A stretch of DNA of 64,000 nucleotides from Thermofilum uzonense. GTDB lineage: Archaea > Thermoproteota > Thermoprotei > Thermofilales > Thermofilaceae. The position numbers were made by a program, and so were the translations under genes. Positions 8,376 to 16,884 of the stretch are shown piece by piece; within the stretch, counting starts at the first letter, position 1; each line of letters opens with the position of its first letter. The DNA lies in the NCBI RefSeq assembly GCF_000993805.1, contig NZ_CP009961.1, forward strand, positions 676,714-740,713. The letters run 5' to 3'. The notes beneath the pieces are model-generated. The model worked only from the letters and a program-made list of their open reading frames with translations. It did no database searches and had not been told where the DNA came from.

Positions 8376-9281
8376 ATGAATCCAAGAGGAATTATCTTGT
8401 TTCTAGCTGGATTTTTCCTGGGTATTCTGGCATCGCTATTATTAGCACCATTCCTAAGCACACAACTCCAACAATCCGGTTCTAGGCTTTCTACTCCCAT
8501 AGTATACCCGACGCGAAGCACCGTCACTCCGGAGACACCGCTCGCTTCTCCGGCGCTGACCGTCTCAAAGGCCTCGTCCACGCTCCCAACATCAGCCCTT
8601 ATTGAGGGTCAGCGAAACATGAGCTATATTGTCTATATGAGCTTGAGTGTTCAGGACGTGAAGAGTACGGTGCAGAGTATCACTGTCATTGCGGCAAAAC
8701 TGGGAGGATACGTATCTTCAACTGACTTCAGCGAGGAGTCGGGTCAAAGGGCTAGCGTTACGATCAAGGTGCCCGCGCAAATCTATAAAGAGGCCGTCAA
8801 AGAGATATCTTCATTAGGAAGACTTGATAAGCTTCAGGAGAACGCAATTGATGTAACCGACCAATGGGTAGACCTCAACGCAAGGCTTAGGAATCTAAAG
8901 GCTGAGGAGGACAGACTCCTCTAATTATTGGAGAGGGCGACCACCATCTCAGACATGATTCAGATAGAGGATAGACTTTCAAGTTTGAGGTATCAGATAG
9001 AGTTCTACGAGGCACAGCTGAAAAATCTTGAAAGATCTATTACATACGCTACGATCAATATTTCTATATCTCCAAGTCAGAAGCCCCTAGAATGGCCCAG
9101 CATCAACCCGACTGCTTGGATACGGGACGGGGTGTCCTTAGCCCTAAACGTTATCTCAATGATCATTATTGCATTGATAGGCCTAACGCCCATTATAGCC
9201 CTTGTCGGCGCATCCTGGATTGTCTACACCCGCCTCCTGCGGAGAAAAATACCCCAGCTCAAAGTGAAATCCGGGGAGTAA
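8376..9281 (+). pseudogene. DUF4349 membrane protein interrupted by an in-frame TAA
   Basis: The frame runs from ATG 8376 to 9281 and is broken once, by TAA at 8922-8924. The first part has an N-terminal membrane anchor (IILFLAGFFLGILASLLLAP), a Ser/Thr/Pro-rich linker and a DUF4349-type domain (LSVQDVKSTVQSITVIAAKL, later VDLNARLRNLKAEEDRLL). Beyond the stop, without any frame change, come the rest of the coiled coil (LLERATTISDMIQIEDRLSS) and the C-terminal helix (ISMIIIALIGLTPIIALVGA). DUF4349 proteins normally run straight through this point, usually with Glu or Gln, so a single GAA or CAA to TAA change explains it. TTG 8928 could restart translation of the rest. Either a fresh inactivation or a sequencing error. 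Confidence 0.75.
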
Positions 9282-9288
9282 AATTCTC

Positions 9289-9891
9289 CTAATCCGAGAG
9301 CTCCTTCCTCCCTGCTACAATAAAATAGTCCTTGAAAATCCTCAGGTCAACGACCTTGTACAGTTGTGAAAATTCTTTTTTGAACTCGTCAATATGGCTT
9401 TCAAGAGAAAAACCCGGTTCAGGTCGTAATCTAGAAGAGGAAGTCCACTCTACGACAATTATATAGCCTCCCTCCCTTAAAACCCGTCTCGCCTCGGCCA
9501 ACACGGATTTCACTTCTGGTATACTTTCAATGATGAAGGCGTATAAGATCAACTTCAGCGACGACTCCCTGATAGGAAGAGCTGAGAGATCCCCGTTCAT
9601 GATGTCGACCGACAAGGACCCGGCTGGCTCGAAAAATGTCGTCTCGGGAAAAGCAGGCTGTATGTTCACGAGGCACCTCTCCGCGGTGGTGGATTCAAGT
9701 AGAGCTCTTGTAGCCTCCTTTAGCCCCGAACTCGAGAATACAACACATGAGGCGCCTGACCTTTCCACAATACTTGTGTATATATCACGGATCTGGTCCC
9801 TGAGTAGCTTAGTGGACACCACGTGCACCTGTTTGATGTCTTGAAGATTGAAAGAGAGATTATTTATAAGCTTTAATGAGGCCCTATTCAA
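9289..9891 (-). CDS. Class I methyltransferase-like protein
   Basis: A 200-residue protein whose C-terminal half matches the Methyltransf_11 pattern. It has a motif-II/III acidic turn (VDIMNGDLSALPIRESSLKL), a motif IV strand (LILYAFIIESIPE), then ARRVLREGGYIIVVEW. The N-terminal half lacks an obvious glycine-rich SAM loop (the expected E/DxGxGxG), so SAM binding may be lost or altered. The proposed start is TTG 9891, with a TATA-like GATATAAAA only about 10 nt upstream, so the real start may be downstream. It converges with the DUF4349 gene, 7 bp apart. Catalytic activity is uncertain. Confidence 0.5.
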   Translation of the reverse strand: MNRASLKLINNLSFNLQDIKQVHVVSTKLLRDQIRDIYTSIVERSGASCVVFSSSGLKEATRALLESTTAERCLVNIQPAFPETTFFEPAGSLSVDIMNGDLSALPIRESSLKLILYAFIIESIPEVKSVLAEARRVLREGGYIIVVEWTSSSRLRPEPGFSLESHIDEFKKEFSQLYKVVDLRIFKDYFIVAGRKELSD

Positions 9892-10013
9892 CTTTTTTAT
9901 ATCGTGTTATTACCAGATACCCCTATATCTAAAATTAATAGTTAAGAGAGACTTTTCCTATAAAGCTTCGGATTTCATAAAAACATATATCTGCCAGCCT
10001 CAATGACTATCAA

Positions 10014-11291
10014 ATGGCTTATCCGGAGGTTTTACAAATAGAGCCCACCAACGTGTGTAACCTCTCTTGCATCATGTGTGTGAGGAGAACCTGGGGTCAA
10101 CAAAGGTTTGGTCACATGGACCTTTCTCTGTATAAGAAAGTTATCGATGAATCCGTGGGGAAAGTGCGGAGAATTGCCCTTTACGGCTTTGGCGAGCCCC
10201 TAGCACACCCTCTCTTCCCAGACTTTGTGCGGTACGCTAGGACGCGGTTAGGCGACAACGTCTTCCTCCACTTTGTCACGAATGGAACGCTTTTTGACCC
10301 GGAGAGGGCTAGGAACATCTTCGAGGCGGGAGTTGATCAGGTGGCTTTCAGCATAGACGCCCCCGAGCTCGGAACGCTTTCAAGGATTCGGATAGGTTCA
10401 CAACAGTACAGCGTTCTGGATAACCTCGAGTCAGCGGCTAGGCTCAAGGGCGAGTATGGATCTAAGCTAGGAATAGCTACGGTGCTTATGAAGAGCAACT
10501 ATAGGCTTCTCCCAAGGCTAGTTGAGAAGGCTGTCCAGCTAGAGCTCGACTTCGTAGTGGTATCACACGTTGTGCCATATCACCCAATGCTAGTCGGCGA
10601 GGCTGTTTATACAACAGCTAGCCGTGAAGCCGTAGAGTTTTACAAGTCTACAGGAGGGAGGCTAGACGCGTTGGCCAAGGAAGCCATATATGATGCTATG
10701 CTTACCCACCACAAACTGGTCTCTTCTGGGAAGCAGCAGCTCTACATTCAGCTTGTCGAGAAGATATTCGAGAAGGGGTATAGTGTAAACGCGGATATAG
10801 CTAGAGATGCTGTGGCACGTGAGAGCATTTTGAGGGACGTTGAACTCTATTTAGAGGCTGCCAGGGAGATCGCTCGAAATGCAGGAATAGAGATCCGTCT
10901 GCCCAGCGTGTACGCTGATTCACTGCAACGGAGCTGCCCCTACATCGATGAAAAGGCCACAATGATCTTGCGGGACGGTAGTGTAACCCCGTGCATGGAT
11001 CTAGCATACGAACACCCTGCCTACACTAACCTTCACTCTAAAATTATAAAGGCGGTACGCTTCGGCAACGTCGCTGAGGAAAGCCTAGAGGAAATATGGA
11101 ACAAACCCGAATACGTCAAGTTTAGAAAAACCCGTGAGAACCTCTCGAAGGGTGTGCCTTGGTGCGGTGACTGCCCCTTCGCTACGAAGAGGTGCTGGTA
11201 TACTGAGAGCAACCAGTATGATTGTTATGGGAACGACGTGGGCTGCAATGAATGTATCTATAGTGCAGGGCTAGCCCACTGCATCCTCTAA
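10014..11291 (+). CDS. Radical SAM/SPASM protein, possibly a tungsten-oxidoreductase maturase
   Basis: A 425-residue protein. The N-terminal radical SAM cluster motif is CNLSCIMC (C-x3-C-x2-C) near residues 16-23, followed by the SAM-binding YGFGEPLAHP. A long helical insert fills about residues 190-290. The C-terminal SPASM-like region is rich in cysteine: VTPCMD, then PWCGDCPFATKRCW, DCYGNDVGCNEC and a final HCIL. That tail resembles, from memory, radical SAM maturases of tungsten (aldehyde:ferredoxin-type) oxidoreductases, though no such oxidoreductase is in this window. A TATA-like box at 9983-9990 lies about 27 nt before ATG 10014, so the mRNA is leaderless. The radical SAM/SPASM assignment is firm, the tungsten role is tentative. 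Confidence 0.75.
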   Translation: MAYPEVLQIEPTNVCNLSCIMCVRRTWGQQRFGHMDLSLYKKVIDESVGKVRRIALYGFGEPLAHPLFPDFVRYARTRLGDNVFLHFVTNGTLFDPERARNIFEAGVDQVAFSIDAPELGTLSRIRIGSQQYSVLDNLESAARLKGEYGSKLGIATVLMKSNYRLLPRLVEKAVQLELDFVVVSHVVPYHPMLVGEAVYTTASREAVEFYKSTGGRLDALAKEAIYDAMLTHHKLVSSGKQQLYIQLVEKIFEKGYSVNADIARDAVARESILRDVELYLEAAREIARNAGIEIRLPSVYADSLQRSCPYIDEKATMILRDGSVTPCMDLAYEHPAYTNLHSKIIKAVRFGNVAEESLEEIWNKPEYVKFRKTRENLSKGVPWCGDCPFATKRCWYTESNQYDCYGNDVGCNECIYSAGLAHCIL

Positions 11292-11677
11292 GGTACTACA
11301 AAACAAGTCTGTACAGTTATCACGCCGCTTACTTTTCGCAGGCGGGAGACAAGCTCCTTTATTCTTTTCCCCTCGCCCACAACTGTTGTTATTTCCACAC
11401 ATTTCTCCTCCGAAAGATGAATGTGTGTGGTCCCTCTAACAATATCATTGAAGTCGTGCTGGGCATCGGTAACCGCGTAAACCGTCTCCCCCTTCGAGTG
11501 ATCATATATTAACACCAGGCTGCCAGCATAGAACCTGTTGTCCTCGAGCTCCTGTCCTCGCAGCAGCATGACGGCATCAGCCATAATCCTCGACCTGTTT
11601 GATATGCCCGTCTTAGACACGAGCTCCTCTAGGGCCCTATATGCGTCATCAGGGAGAGTAATCGAGACCCGTCTCAG
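11288..11677 (-). CDS. nikR: Nickel-responsive regulator NikR-like, CTG start
   Basis: A 129-residue ribbon-helix-helix repressor with a C-terminal ACT-like nickel-binding domain. Residues 2-36 form the RHH DNA-binding unit (RRVSITLPDDAYRALEEL onward). The four high-affinity nickel ligands are all present: His74 (AQHDF), His85 and His87 (THIHL) and Cys93 (EKCVEI), matching His76, His87, His89 and Cys95 of the E. coli protein. No ATG, GTG or TTG lies between the in-frame TGA (11684-11686) and GTG 11620, which would delete most of the DNA-binding domain. CTG at 11675-11677 is exactly where the family starts and follows GGTGA by 6 nt, so I take CTG as the start. Target genes are not visible here. 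Confidence 0.85.
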   Translation of the reverse strand: MRRVSITLPDDAYRALEELVSKTGISNRSRIMADAVMLLRGQELEDNRFYAGSLVLIYDHSKGETVYAVTDAQHDFNDIVRGTTHIHLSEEKCVEITTVVGEGKRIKELVSRLRKVSGVITVQTCFVVP

Positions 11678-11688
11678 AGGAAATCACC
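11675..11688 (-). promoter_or_regulatory. GGTGA ribosome-binding site and CTG start of nikR
   Basis: GGTGA at 11684-11688 is followed by six bases and CTG at 11675-11677. The TGA inside GGTGA is itself an in-frame stop, so the reading frame cannot begin further upstream. Confidence 0.7.
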
Positions 11689-11721
11689 ATTGAGTATATT
11701 TAGCTTTGGCCTTGAAATAAT

Positions 11722-12189
11722 TTATTCTTTCTTGGGAACCTCGATTACAGCAACGTTTTTCAGCTTTGACGCCTCGCTAAAGTCGAGCAGCAGGAGATGT
11801 TTATCGTCACCCCCACCGCACCAGTATTCGCCAGTAGATACTTCTACATCAAGAAAAACAGGTATTTCTCTCAAATGGCCGATCGGAGGTACACCTCCAG
11901 GAGGGTAACCCGTATAGGCTAAAACCTCTTCGTCTCTTGCAAGCCTCAACTTCTTGTACCCTAGGATCTTCGCCAGTTTTGACTGGTCCACGCGTCGGTC
12001 AGACCTAAGGACAATCAATACAACATTGTTGTCTTCGGAAAGAAAAAGGACAGATTTCGCAATTTTATCCTTGGATATACCTAGACTCTTGGAGGCCATT
12101 TCAGAGGTAGCTGCAGCAGGAACCTCTACGATTTGGAATCTCAGCCCGTTACGCCTCAGGAACGCCTCGAGGTCGGCGGGGCCCAGCAG
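11722..12189 (-). CDS. YbaK/prolyl-tRNA deacylase-like editing protein, CTG start
   Basis: A 155-residue protein of the YbaK/ProX superfamily, free-standing domains that hydrolyse mischarged aminoacyl-tRNAs (for example Ala- or Cys-tRNA-Pro). It starts LGPADLEAFLRRNGLRFQIV and has the substrate-gating loop ARDEEVLAYTGYPPGGVPPI with the conserved GxxPGGVxPxG pattern. The later VFLDVEVSTGEYWCGGGDD strand-turn is also typical. Starting at ATG 12099 would remove the first third of the fold. The only codon at the family's N-terminus is CTG 12187-12189 (followed by a second CTG), 6 nt after GGTGA. An in-frame TAA at 12193-12195 excludes any earlier start. It lies 6 bp after tyrS, the two probably being one transcript concerned with tRNA charging. 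Confidence 0.82.
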   Translation of the reverse strand: MLGPADLEAFLRRNGLRFQIVEVPAAATSEMASKSLGISKDKIAKSVLFLSEDNNVVLIVLRSDRRVDQSKLAKILGYKKLRLARDEEVLAYTGYPPGGVPPIGHLREIPVFLDVEVSTGEYWCGGGDDKHLLLLDFSEASKLKNVAVIEVPKKE

Positions 12190-12200
12190 TTGTTATCACC
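12187..12200 (-). promoter_or_regulatory. GGTGA ribosome-binding site and CTG start of the YbaK-like gene
   Basis: GGTGA at 12196-12200 ends in the TGA stop of tyrS. Six bases later come two CTG codons (12187-12189 and 12184-12186). The geometry is the same as before nikR. Confidence 0.7.
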
Positions 12201-13338
12201 TGGTAATTGTGATTGACTCGAGGTCCTCCAGGTAGCTTCGACCCGGTCCCTCTGTGAAGTGTCTCCGTGCTGGCTCTAGAATCCGTGCAAGCTCGTCGGC
12301 TACAGCGTGTTTCAGATCCAACGGGTGGACCTTTCTTTGCTTGTAACTTTCCTCAAGCTCGAGATAACTTGAGAATATCAGCCTCGCCCCCGTCTTTTTA
12401 TTGACAACCTCAAGGGGCTCGCTTCTATCCCGGAATATTATATACCTTGCAATCTCCAGGACGGGGTTTAGCTCGGTCTCGCCCGCGGGACAAAAAGCCC
12501 CTAGAATCTTCTTCCTGACATCCTCCTCGCGGTCATGAATGAATATTGCTGTCTCGGGCTTTGACTTTGACATCTTGACATCCGCTATCGCATCCGAGAA
12601 CTCGTCTTTATCACCCCTTCTTTTAGCCTCGACAAGGCGCTCCCAAGTCACCTGGTCTAGCGCCAGTCCAGGGAGGAGGTGGTGGTGTAGCGCTACCGGC
12701 TTGTAGCTGAAGGCTCTCTCCCCCACCTCTATGGCTATGACGTGGGCTTTTCTCTGATCCATGCCTCCGTGTGCAATGTTGACTCCCATCGAGAATATAT
12801 CGGCCACCTGCATTGGGACGTACAGGAGTTGGGCGAAGCTCAACGACTCAGCCTCCCTCCTGCCTAGAATAGTTATAGACCTTCGTACGCGTGAAAGCGT
12901 GGTGTCCATTGAGACTTTGACGACATTCGTAAAGTATTCCAAGCCAAGCTTCTCGTACACCTCCGATCCCATAAGGAACTTCGTCTTCTCGGGGTCGCCG
13001 CCCGCTATCTTAATCGACACTTTGAGGGCCTCCTTAAAGTATCCTCCAGCCACGCGTCTTATCGTCGAGAGGTCTCCTCCAAGCTTCTTGTTTATCCAGC
13101 TGTGGTAGTCCGCTAGGAAGACGGTCGTCTCAATGCCCGCTTTCTGCAGGTCTACGACCTTCTGCATTGAGATGAGGCCTGTTCCAAGGTGGACGAGTCC
13201 TGAGACCTCAAAACCAATGTAGTGTTTAAGCCTGACCCCCTGCTCCACCATCTCTGTTAGGCGCTCAGGAGTGAGGAGCTCCTCAGCAGGCTCCCTCGTT
13301 GTGAGCCTTAGGATGTCTTGCACGTGCAAGGTTCGCAC
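12196..13338 (-). CDS. tyrS: Tyrosyl-tRNA synthetase (archaeal type)
   Basis: A 380-residue class Ic aminoacyl-tRNA synthetase. The HIGH-equivalent motif is in GFEVSGLVHLGTG near residues 43-55. The tyrosine-pocket/catalytic region reads YVPMQVADIFSMGVNIAHGG followed by MDQRKAHVIA, and the KMSKS loop is VKMSKSKPE near residue 260. Archaeal TyrRS is close in form to TrpRS, but the GFEVSG and GGMDQRK motifs favour tyrosine. The C-terminal anticodon-binding part is the short archaeal type. The start is GTG 13338, or TTG 13329, which has GGTG six bases before it. It heads a unit with the YbaK-like editing gene. Confidence 0.88.
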   Translation of the reverse strand: MRTLHVQDILRLTTREPAEELLTPERLTEMVEQGVRLKHYIGFEVSGLVHLGTGLISMQKVVDLQKAGIETTVFLADYHSWINKKLGGDLSTIRRVAGGYFKEALKVSIKIAGGDPEKTKFLMGSEVYEKLGLEYFTNVVKVSMDTTLSRVRRSITILGRREAESLSFAQLLYVPMQVADIFSMGVNIAHGGMDQRKAHVIAIEVGERAFSYKPVALHHHLLPGLALDQVTWERLVEAKRRGDKDEFSDAIADVKMSKSKPETAIFIHDREEDVRKKILGAFCPAGETELNPVLEIARYIIFRDRSEPLEVVNKKTGARLIFSSYLELEESYKQRKVHPLDLKHAVADELARILEPARRHFTEGPGRSYLEDLESITITR

Positions 13339-13430
13339 CTACGCGACACCAAATATTGATAGTGAACTTAAATTTTCCCGTTGAATATAAAGAAAAATGT
13401 TTCTGTTTCGCTGCCTGGTTTATACCTTTT

Positions 13431-13754
13431 TCATTGAGGTGGGGGAGGAGGAGGGAGAAGCTGTGCTGCAAGATCCCCTATTAACGGAAACTTGTAAAGC
13501 TCGCCTTGCAGGGACTTCACGATGCCAACGATCAAAACGACTAGCTCTAGCAGCCACCATAACATCGCAAAGAAGGGTAAGATTAAGTGGAGAACAGCTA
13601 AAGTCACGGAGGCTAGCGTGGACTGCATCGCGTGGAACCTCACGAAGTAGTTCTTGGTTTCAAGTAGTAAGAATATTATCCCGGTAATAAGTCCAAGAAC
13701 ATATGAAAGAGCAGCTTCAACCTTCGGGTCGATCCCTAGGCTTGTTTCACTCAT
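13431..13754 (-). CDS. Small DUF4870-like membrane protein
   Basis: 107 residues with the DUF4870/Tic20-like pattern: an N-terminal segment (LGIDPKVEAALSYVLGLITG), a helix with FVRFHAMQSTLASVTLAVLH, and a closing hydrophobic pair (FFAMLWWLLELVVLIVGIVK). The conserved VRFHA-Q motif is characteristic. The C-terminus is a run of prolines before a final glutamine (LLPPPPPPQ). It probably has three to four membrane helices and its function is unknown. It stands alone and starts at ATG 13754. Confidence 0.75.
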   Translation of the reverse strand: MSETSLGIDPKVEAALSYVLGLITGIIFLLLETKNYFVRFHAMQSTLASVTLAVLHLILPFFAMLWWLLELVVLIVGIVKSLQGELYKFPLIGDLAAQLLPPPPPPQ

Positions 13755-13933
13755 AATTTATTAAAGGCTTTTAGAACTTATATTAATTTCTATAAAGATT
13801 CGGTGTTTGCCTTTAACTTATTCGATAACCTTACGGGCCGTTTCGAGCACTGGTAAGCTCCCTTTCCGAGAAAACCGGACGTTCATCTAACAACTGAAAA
13901 CTATATTTAAATTAACGAGACCTTAAGAGGCTC

Positions 13934-14476
13934 GTGGCAAGTGAACCTATCAGTATTCGCGACGAGTTACTGTGTCAAGGGAGCCGCGTGAAGCTTTACA
14001 GGAGGCTTGTCGAATACGAGGGAAAACTCATCTCACGAGACGTTGTGGCTTTCGGCGAGGCGGCTGTAATCGTACCTGTAAAAAGTGAGAATCGACTTGT
14101 CTTTGTCAAGCAGTGGAGGGCCCCTTTAAGGAGGTGGATTATCGAGCTGCCAGCTGGGAGGGTGGAGCAGGGCGAGGAGCCGCTCATAGCTGCCAAGCGC
14201 GAGCTTGAGGAGGAGACGGGTTTCATCGCTGAGAAATGGGAGCTTCTCGGGAGCTTCAGTGTAGCTCCTGGTTATAGCGACGAGGTGTTAACCTTTTTCC
14301 TAGCGGAAAACCTTAGATATGTTGGCGAGCATCCCGAGATAGGGGAGCTCGTGGAGACGGTTGAGATGACTCCTGAAGAGTACATATCTCAAGCATCCAA
14401 GGGATTCGGAGATTTAAAAACAATGACAGGGGTCTTCCTTTACTTGAACATGAAAAAGGGGTACTTGAGGCTCTAG
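13934..14476 (+). CDS. Nudix hydrolase, ADP-ribose pyrophosphatase type
   Basis: A 180-residue Nudix protein. The Nudix box (G-x5-E-x7-R-E-U-x-E-E-x-G-U) is complete around residues 76-98: GRVEQGEEPLIAAKRELEEE followed by TGF. It is preceded by the substrate strand VKQWRAPLRRWIIELPAG, typical of ADP-ribose pyrophosphatases that split ADP-ribose into AMP and ribose 5-phosphate. The start is GTG 13934, 27 nt after a TATA-like box at 13903-13910, so the mRNA is leaderless. The flippase gene begins 42 bp downstream on the same strand. The ADP-ribose specificity is an inference. Confidence 0.85.
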   Translation: MASEPISIRDELLCQGSRVKLYRRLVEYEGKLISRDVVAFGEAAVIVPVKSENRLVFVKQWRAPLRRWIIELPAGRVEQGEEPLIAAKRELEEETGFIAEKWELLGSFSVAPGYSDEVLTFFLAENLRYVGEHPEIGELVETVEMTPEEYISQASKGFGDLKTMTGVFLYLNMKKGYLRL

Positions 14477-14518
14477 TCTATGAGTTGTAAAGTGTCACGG
14501 TTAAGGTGAATGTGCTAA

Positions 14519-15973
14519 ATGGGGTTGAAGAAGGCCGGAATTGTATTTTACCTTGAACGCGTCTATAGCGTTGTTACAGGAGCACTATTCGTACTCTTGA
14601 TTACAAGGAACTTGACCCCGAGCGAGTTTGGAGCTTGGAGTGTTGTCTCGTCCATCTTGTCGTATGCGAGTTTGGCGACTATTGTAAACTACTGGGTTAC
14701 AAGATTCAGGGCTCGTGGAGATGGCACGGCTACGAGCAGCGGACTCGTTCTAGCAGTGTTCTTCTCGAGTTTATCAATTATTATCCTCTTATCTCTCTCG
14801 CATGGAATCACGAATGCATTCAAAATTCCGTATGAGATAGTGTTGCTCTCGGCTTTATACATCCCATTTTACTACATAAACTCTGCCCTATACTCTTCAC
14901 TCTACGCTGTGAACCCCACCCTCTCAGCTATTACAGAGTTCGTCTTTGAAACAACCAAGCTCATCCTGGCAGTCGTCTTTGCAACAACACTTCACGTAAC
15001 CCTCTACACAGCCATGCTGGCAGTGCTTGGGGGCCACGCTGGTCAGACACTAATCCTTCTCTTATTCACGAGGGAAGATCTAAAACATAAACCCAGCCTC
15101 GAAACAGCTAAAAGAATAATACTTTACTCGTGGGTAAATCTCATTGGAGTCCCTGCCTCTCTCATCGCATTAGCGGATATCCCCATACTATCGCACCTTG
15201 CCTCTAACAGGATAGTGGCGTACTATACCGTCGTGCTGACGTACACGAACATGATAAGCTACTCTTACGTTCTAAGTAGAGGGCTATACCCTAGCCTTCT
15301 CTCAAACACCGAAAACGCAAAGGCGAAGCTAGACGATACACTTAGACTCACCTTCCTAATGGGAGTCCCCGCGATGTTTGGGGCTATAGCCCTGGCTCCA
15401 AACCTCCTCTATATACTCAACCCAGATTACATGAAAGCATCCTCAGTCCTAAGGGTCGCCTCTCTGACGGCCCTACTGGGAGTATTCAACGCCATACTCA
15501 GCGACACCGTCCAGGGCTTGGAGTCCAGAGACACAGTCGCAGTACATCCCAGGATGTTAGCTGAGACAGCAATATTTAAGACTACCCTACTTGGAGTCGC
15601 TAAGGCAGCCATAGGTATCGCGGGTGTTTTTATAGCAGTCTTGTATTTCGGGGACAGTTTAACAACTGCTGTTTACGCCAGGATTGCCTGGCTTTTTGCT
15701 GAAATCCTCGTAACACTTGGCTTGTATACGATGACAAGGGGCTTACTCGATCTAAAAAGCCTTGCTTCAGGTCTCTCGAGGTACGTGGCGTCTTCAATCC
15801 CCATGGTTTTAGTGGCTTTGGTCATTGACCCGTGGAGGATAAGGGAGGCTCTACTCGCAGTTCTACTGGGTGGAGCCATTTACTTTGCAACGCTATATCT
15901 GATCGACTCATGGTTCCGGGGATTAATGCAGAGTATAGCTAGGAGTCTAAAGACGGTGAGCGTCACTGGCTGA
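14519..15973 (+). CDS. Polysaccharide/oligosaccharide flippase (MOP superfamily, Wzx-like)
   Basis: A 484-residue membrane protein with about 12-14 hydrophobic helices. Its N-terminus is typical of RfbX/Wzx proteins: KKAGIVFYLERVYSVVTGAL followed by LITRNLTPSEFGAWSVVSSI. Such carriers flip lipid-linked sugars from the cytoplasmic to the outer face for glycoprotein or surface polysaccharide assembly. The C-terminal helices are weaker in similarity, as usual. No glycosyltransferase is next to it. It probably shares the Nudix transcript, although the two functions are unrelated. Confidence 0.82.
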   Translation: MGLKKAGIVFYLERVYSVVTGALFVLLITRNLTPSEFGAWSVVSSILSYASLATIVNYWVTRFRARGDGTATSSGLVLAVFFSSLSIIILLSLSHGITNAFKIPYEIVLLSALYIPFYYINSALYSSLYAVNPTLSAITEFVFETTKLILAVVFATTLHVTLYTAMLAVLGGHAGQTLILLLFTREDLKHKPSLETAKRIILYSWVNLIGVPASLIALADIPILSHLASNRIVAYYTVVLTYTNMISYSYVLSRGLYPSLLSNTENAKAKLDDTLRLTFLMGVPAMFGAIALAPNLLYILNPDYMKASSVLRVASLTALLGVFNAILSDTVQGLESRDTVAVHPRMLAETAIFKTTLLGVAKAAIGIAGVFIAVLYFGDSLTTAVYARIAWLFAEILVTLGLYTMTRGLLDLKSLASGLSRYVASSIPMVLVALVIDPWRIREALLAVLLGGAIYFATLYLIDSWFRGLMQSIARSLKTVSVTG

Positions 15974-16025
15974 GAGTTTTTCTGCTTGAAAAAATAGAGA
16001 AACCAATCATCTCATAAAATGGTTT

Positions 16026-16712
16026 TCATAAAAGGAACTTCTCGACTATCTCTATGAAGCCATCGCTGTAAGGTCTTGACGCCACGTAGTCTACGCTCTC
16101 CTTAACATAGTCCGGCGAGTGGGATGGACATGCTGAGAAGTCTGCCAGCTTGAACATCTCGATATCGACCTCGCTGTCACCTATGGCTATGATCTTCTTG
16201 GGCGACTCTGAGAGCAGCTCAAACAGCTTTCTAATTCCCTGGCCCTTGTTTATTCCTGGAGGATGCACGTGTAGAGCCACCCCGCTATACATGACCTCCA
16301 GATTCATAGGCTCGAAAACTCTCTTAGCTTCCCGTATCGCAACCTCGGGCACAATGTTTTCCCTAACTACGAAAGTGACGTCTACGAAGCGGAAAAGATT
16401 TTGCCAGCTGTTCCTCAAACAGCATGAGAGCTTTTCCTCGGCAACCCTTATTATCCTATCCTTGTCTACCCTGCCTAAAACCTCTAGCTCAGTTCTATAT
16501 CCTACTACACCTCCATTCTCTGCGACAATCATCTCCGATGTGGGGAGATACCTGGCCAAACCATAGACTATAGGGTAGGCTGTAGCGCTTGCAAGCGCCA
16601 CGACGTATCCTCTAGAGACCAACTTTTCCAGTACACCAACTACCCTGCTGCTTATCTTCCTCTCATGGTCTGTAAGAGTCCAGTCAACGTCAATGAAGAT
16701 CCAAGAGGACAT
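16026..16712 (-). CDS. HAD phosphatase, archaeal phosphoglycolate phosphatase/SPP-like
   Basis: A 228-residue type IIB HAD protein. Motif I is IFIDVDWTLT near residues 5-14, motif II is ALASATAYP, a C2-type cap occupies about residues 80-150, the motif III lysine is in GINKGQGIRKL, and motif IV is IIAIGDSEVDIEMF. The layout is that of archaeal phosphoglycolate phosphatases and sucrose-phosphate/mannosyl-phosphate phosphatases. Phosphoglycolate removal would fit an organism with RuBisCO, but the substrate is not proven. The start is ATG 16712. Confidence 0.8.
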   Translation of the reverse strand: MSSWIFIDVDWTLTDHERKISSRVVGVLEKLVSRGYVVALASATAYPIVYGLARYLPTSEMIVAENGGVVGYRTELEVLGRVDKDRIIRVAEEKLSCCLRNSWQNLFRFVDVTFVVRENIVPEVAIREAKRVFEPMNLEVMYSGVALHVHPPGINKGQGIRKLFELLSESPKKIIAIGDSEVDIEMFKLADFSACPSHSPDYVKESVDYVASRPYSDGFIEIVEKFLL

Positions 16713-16884
16713 TTGTCTCGTACGACTAAATCAGGAAACAATAAAAATCTTTTACAGTTTTTAACCTTCGTCACTGAGGATGATACATATCAGGAGTATG
16801 TTAAGCCTCATATACGAGTTCATCAAAGCATACTATCCCAATAATGATTTAAAAGTCTGAGAAATTATCTAACTTTGAGGATTA

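Noticed and set aside
8922-8924. TAA as a recoded sense codon
   Set aside because: Pyrrolysine uses TAG and selenocysteine TGA; no structured element is visible. A mutation or an error is simpler.
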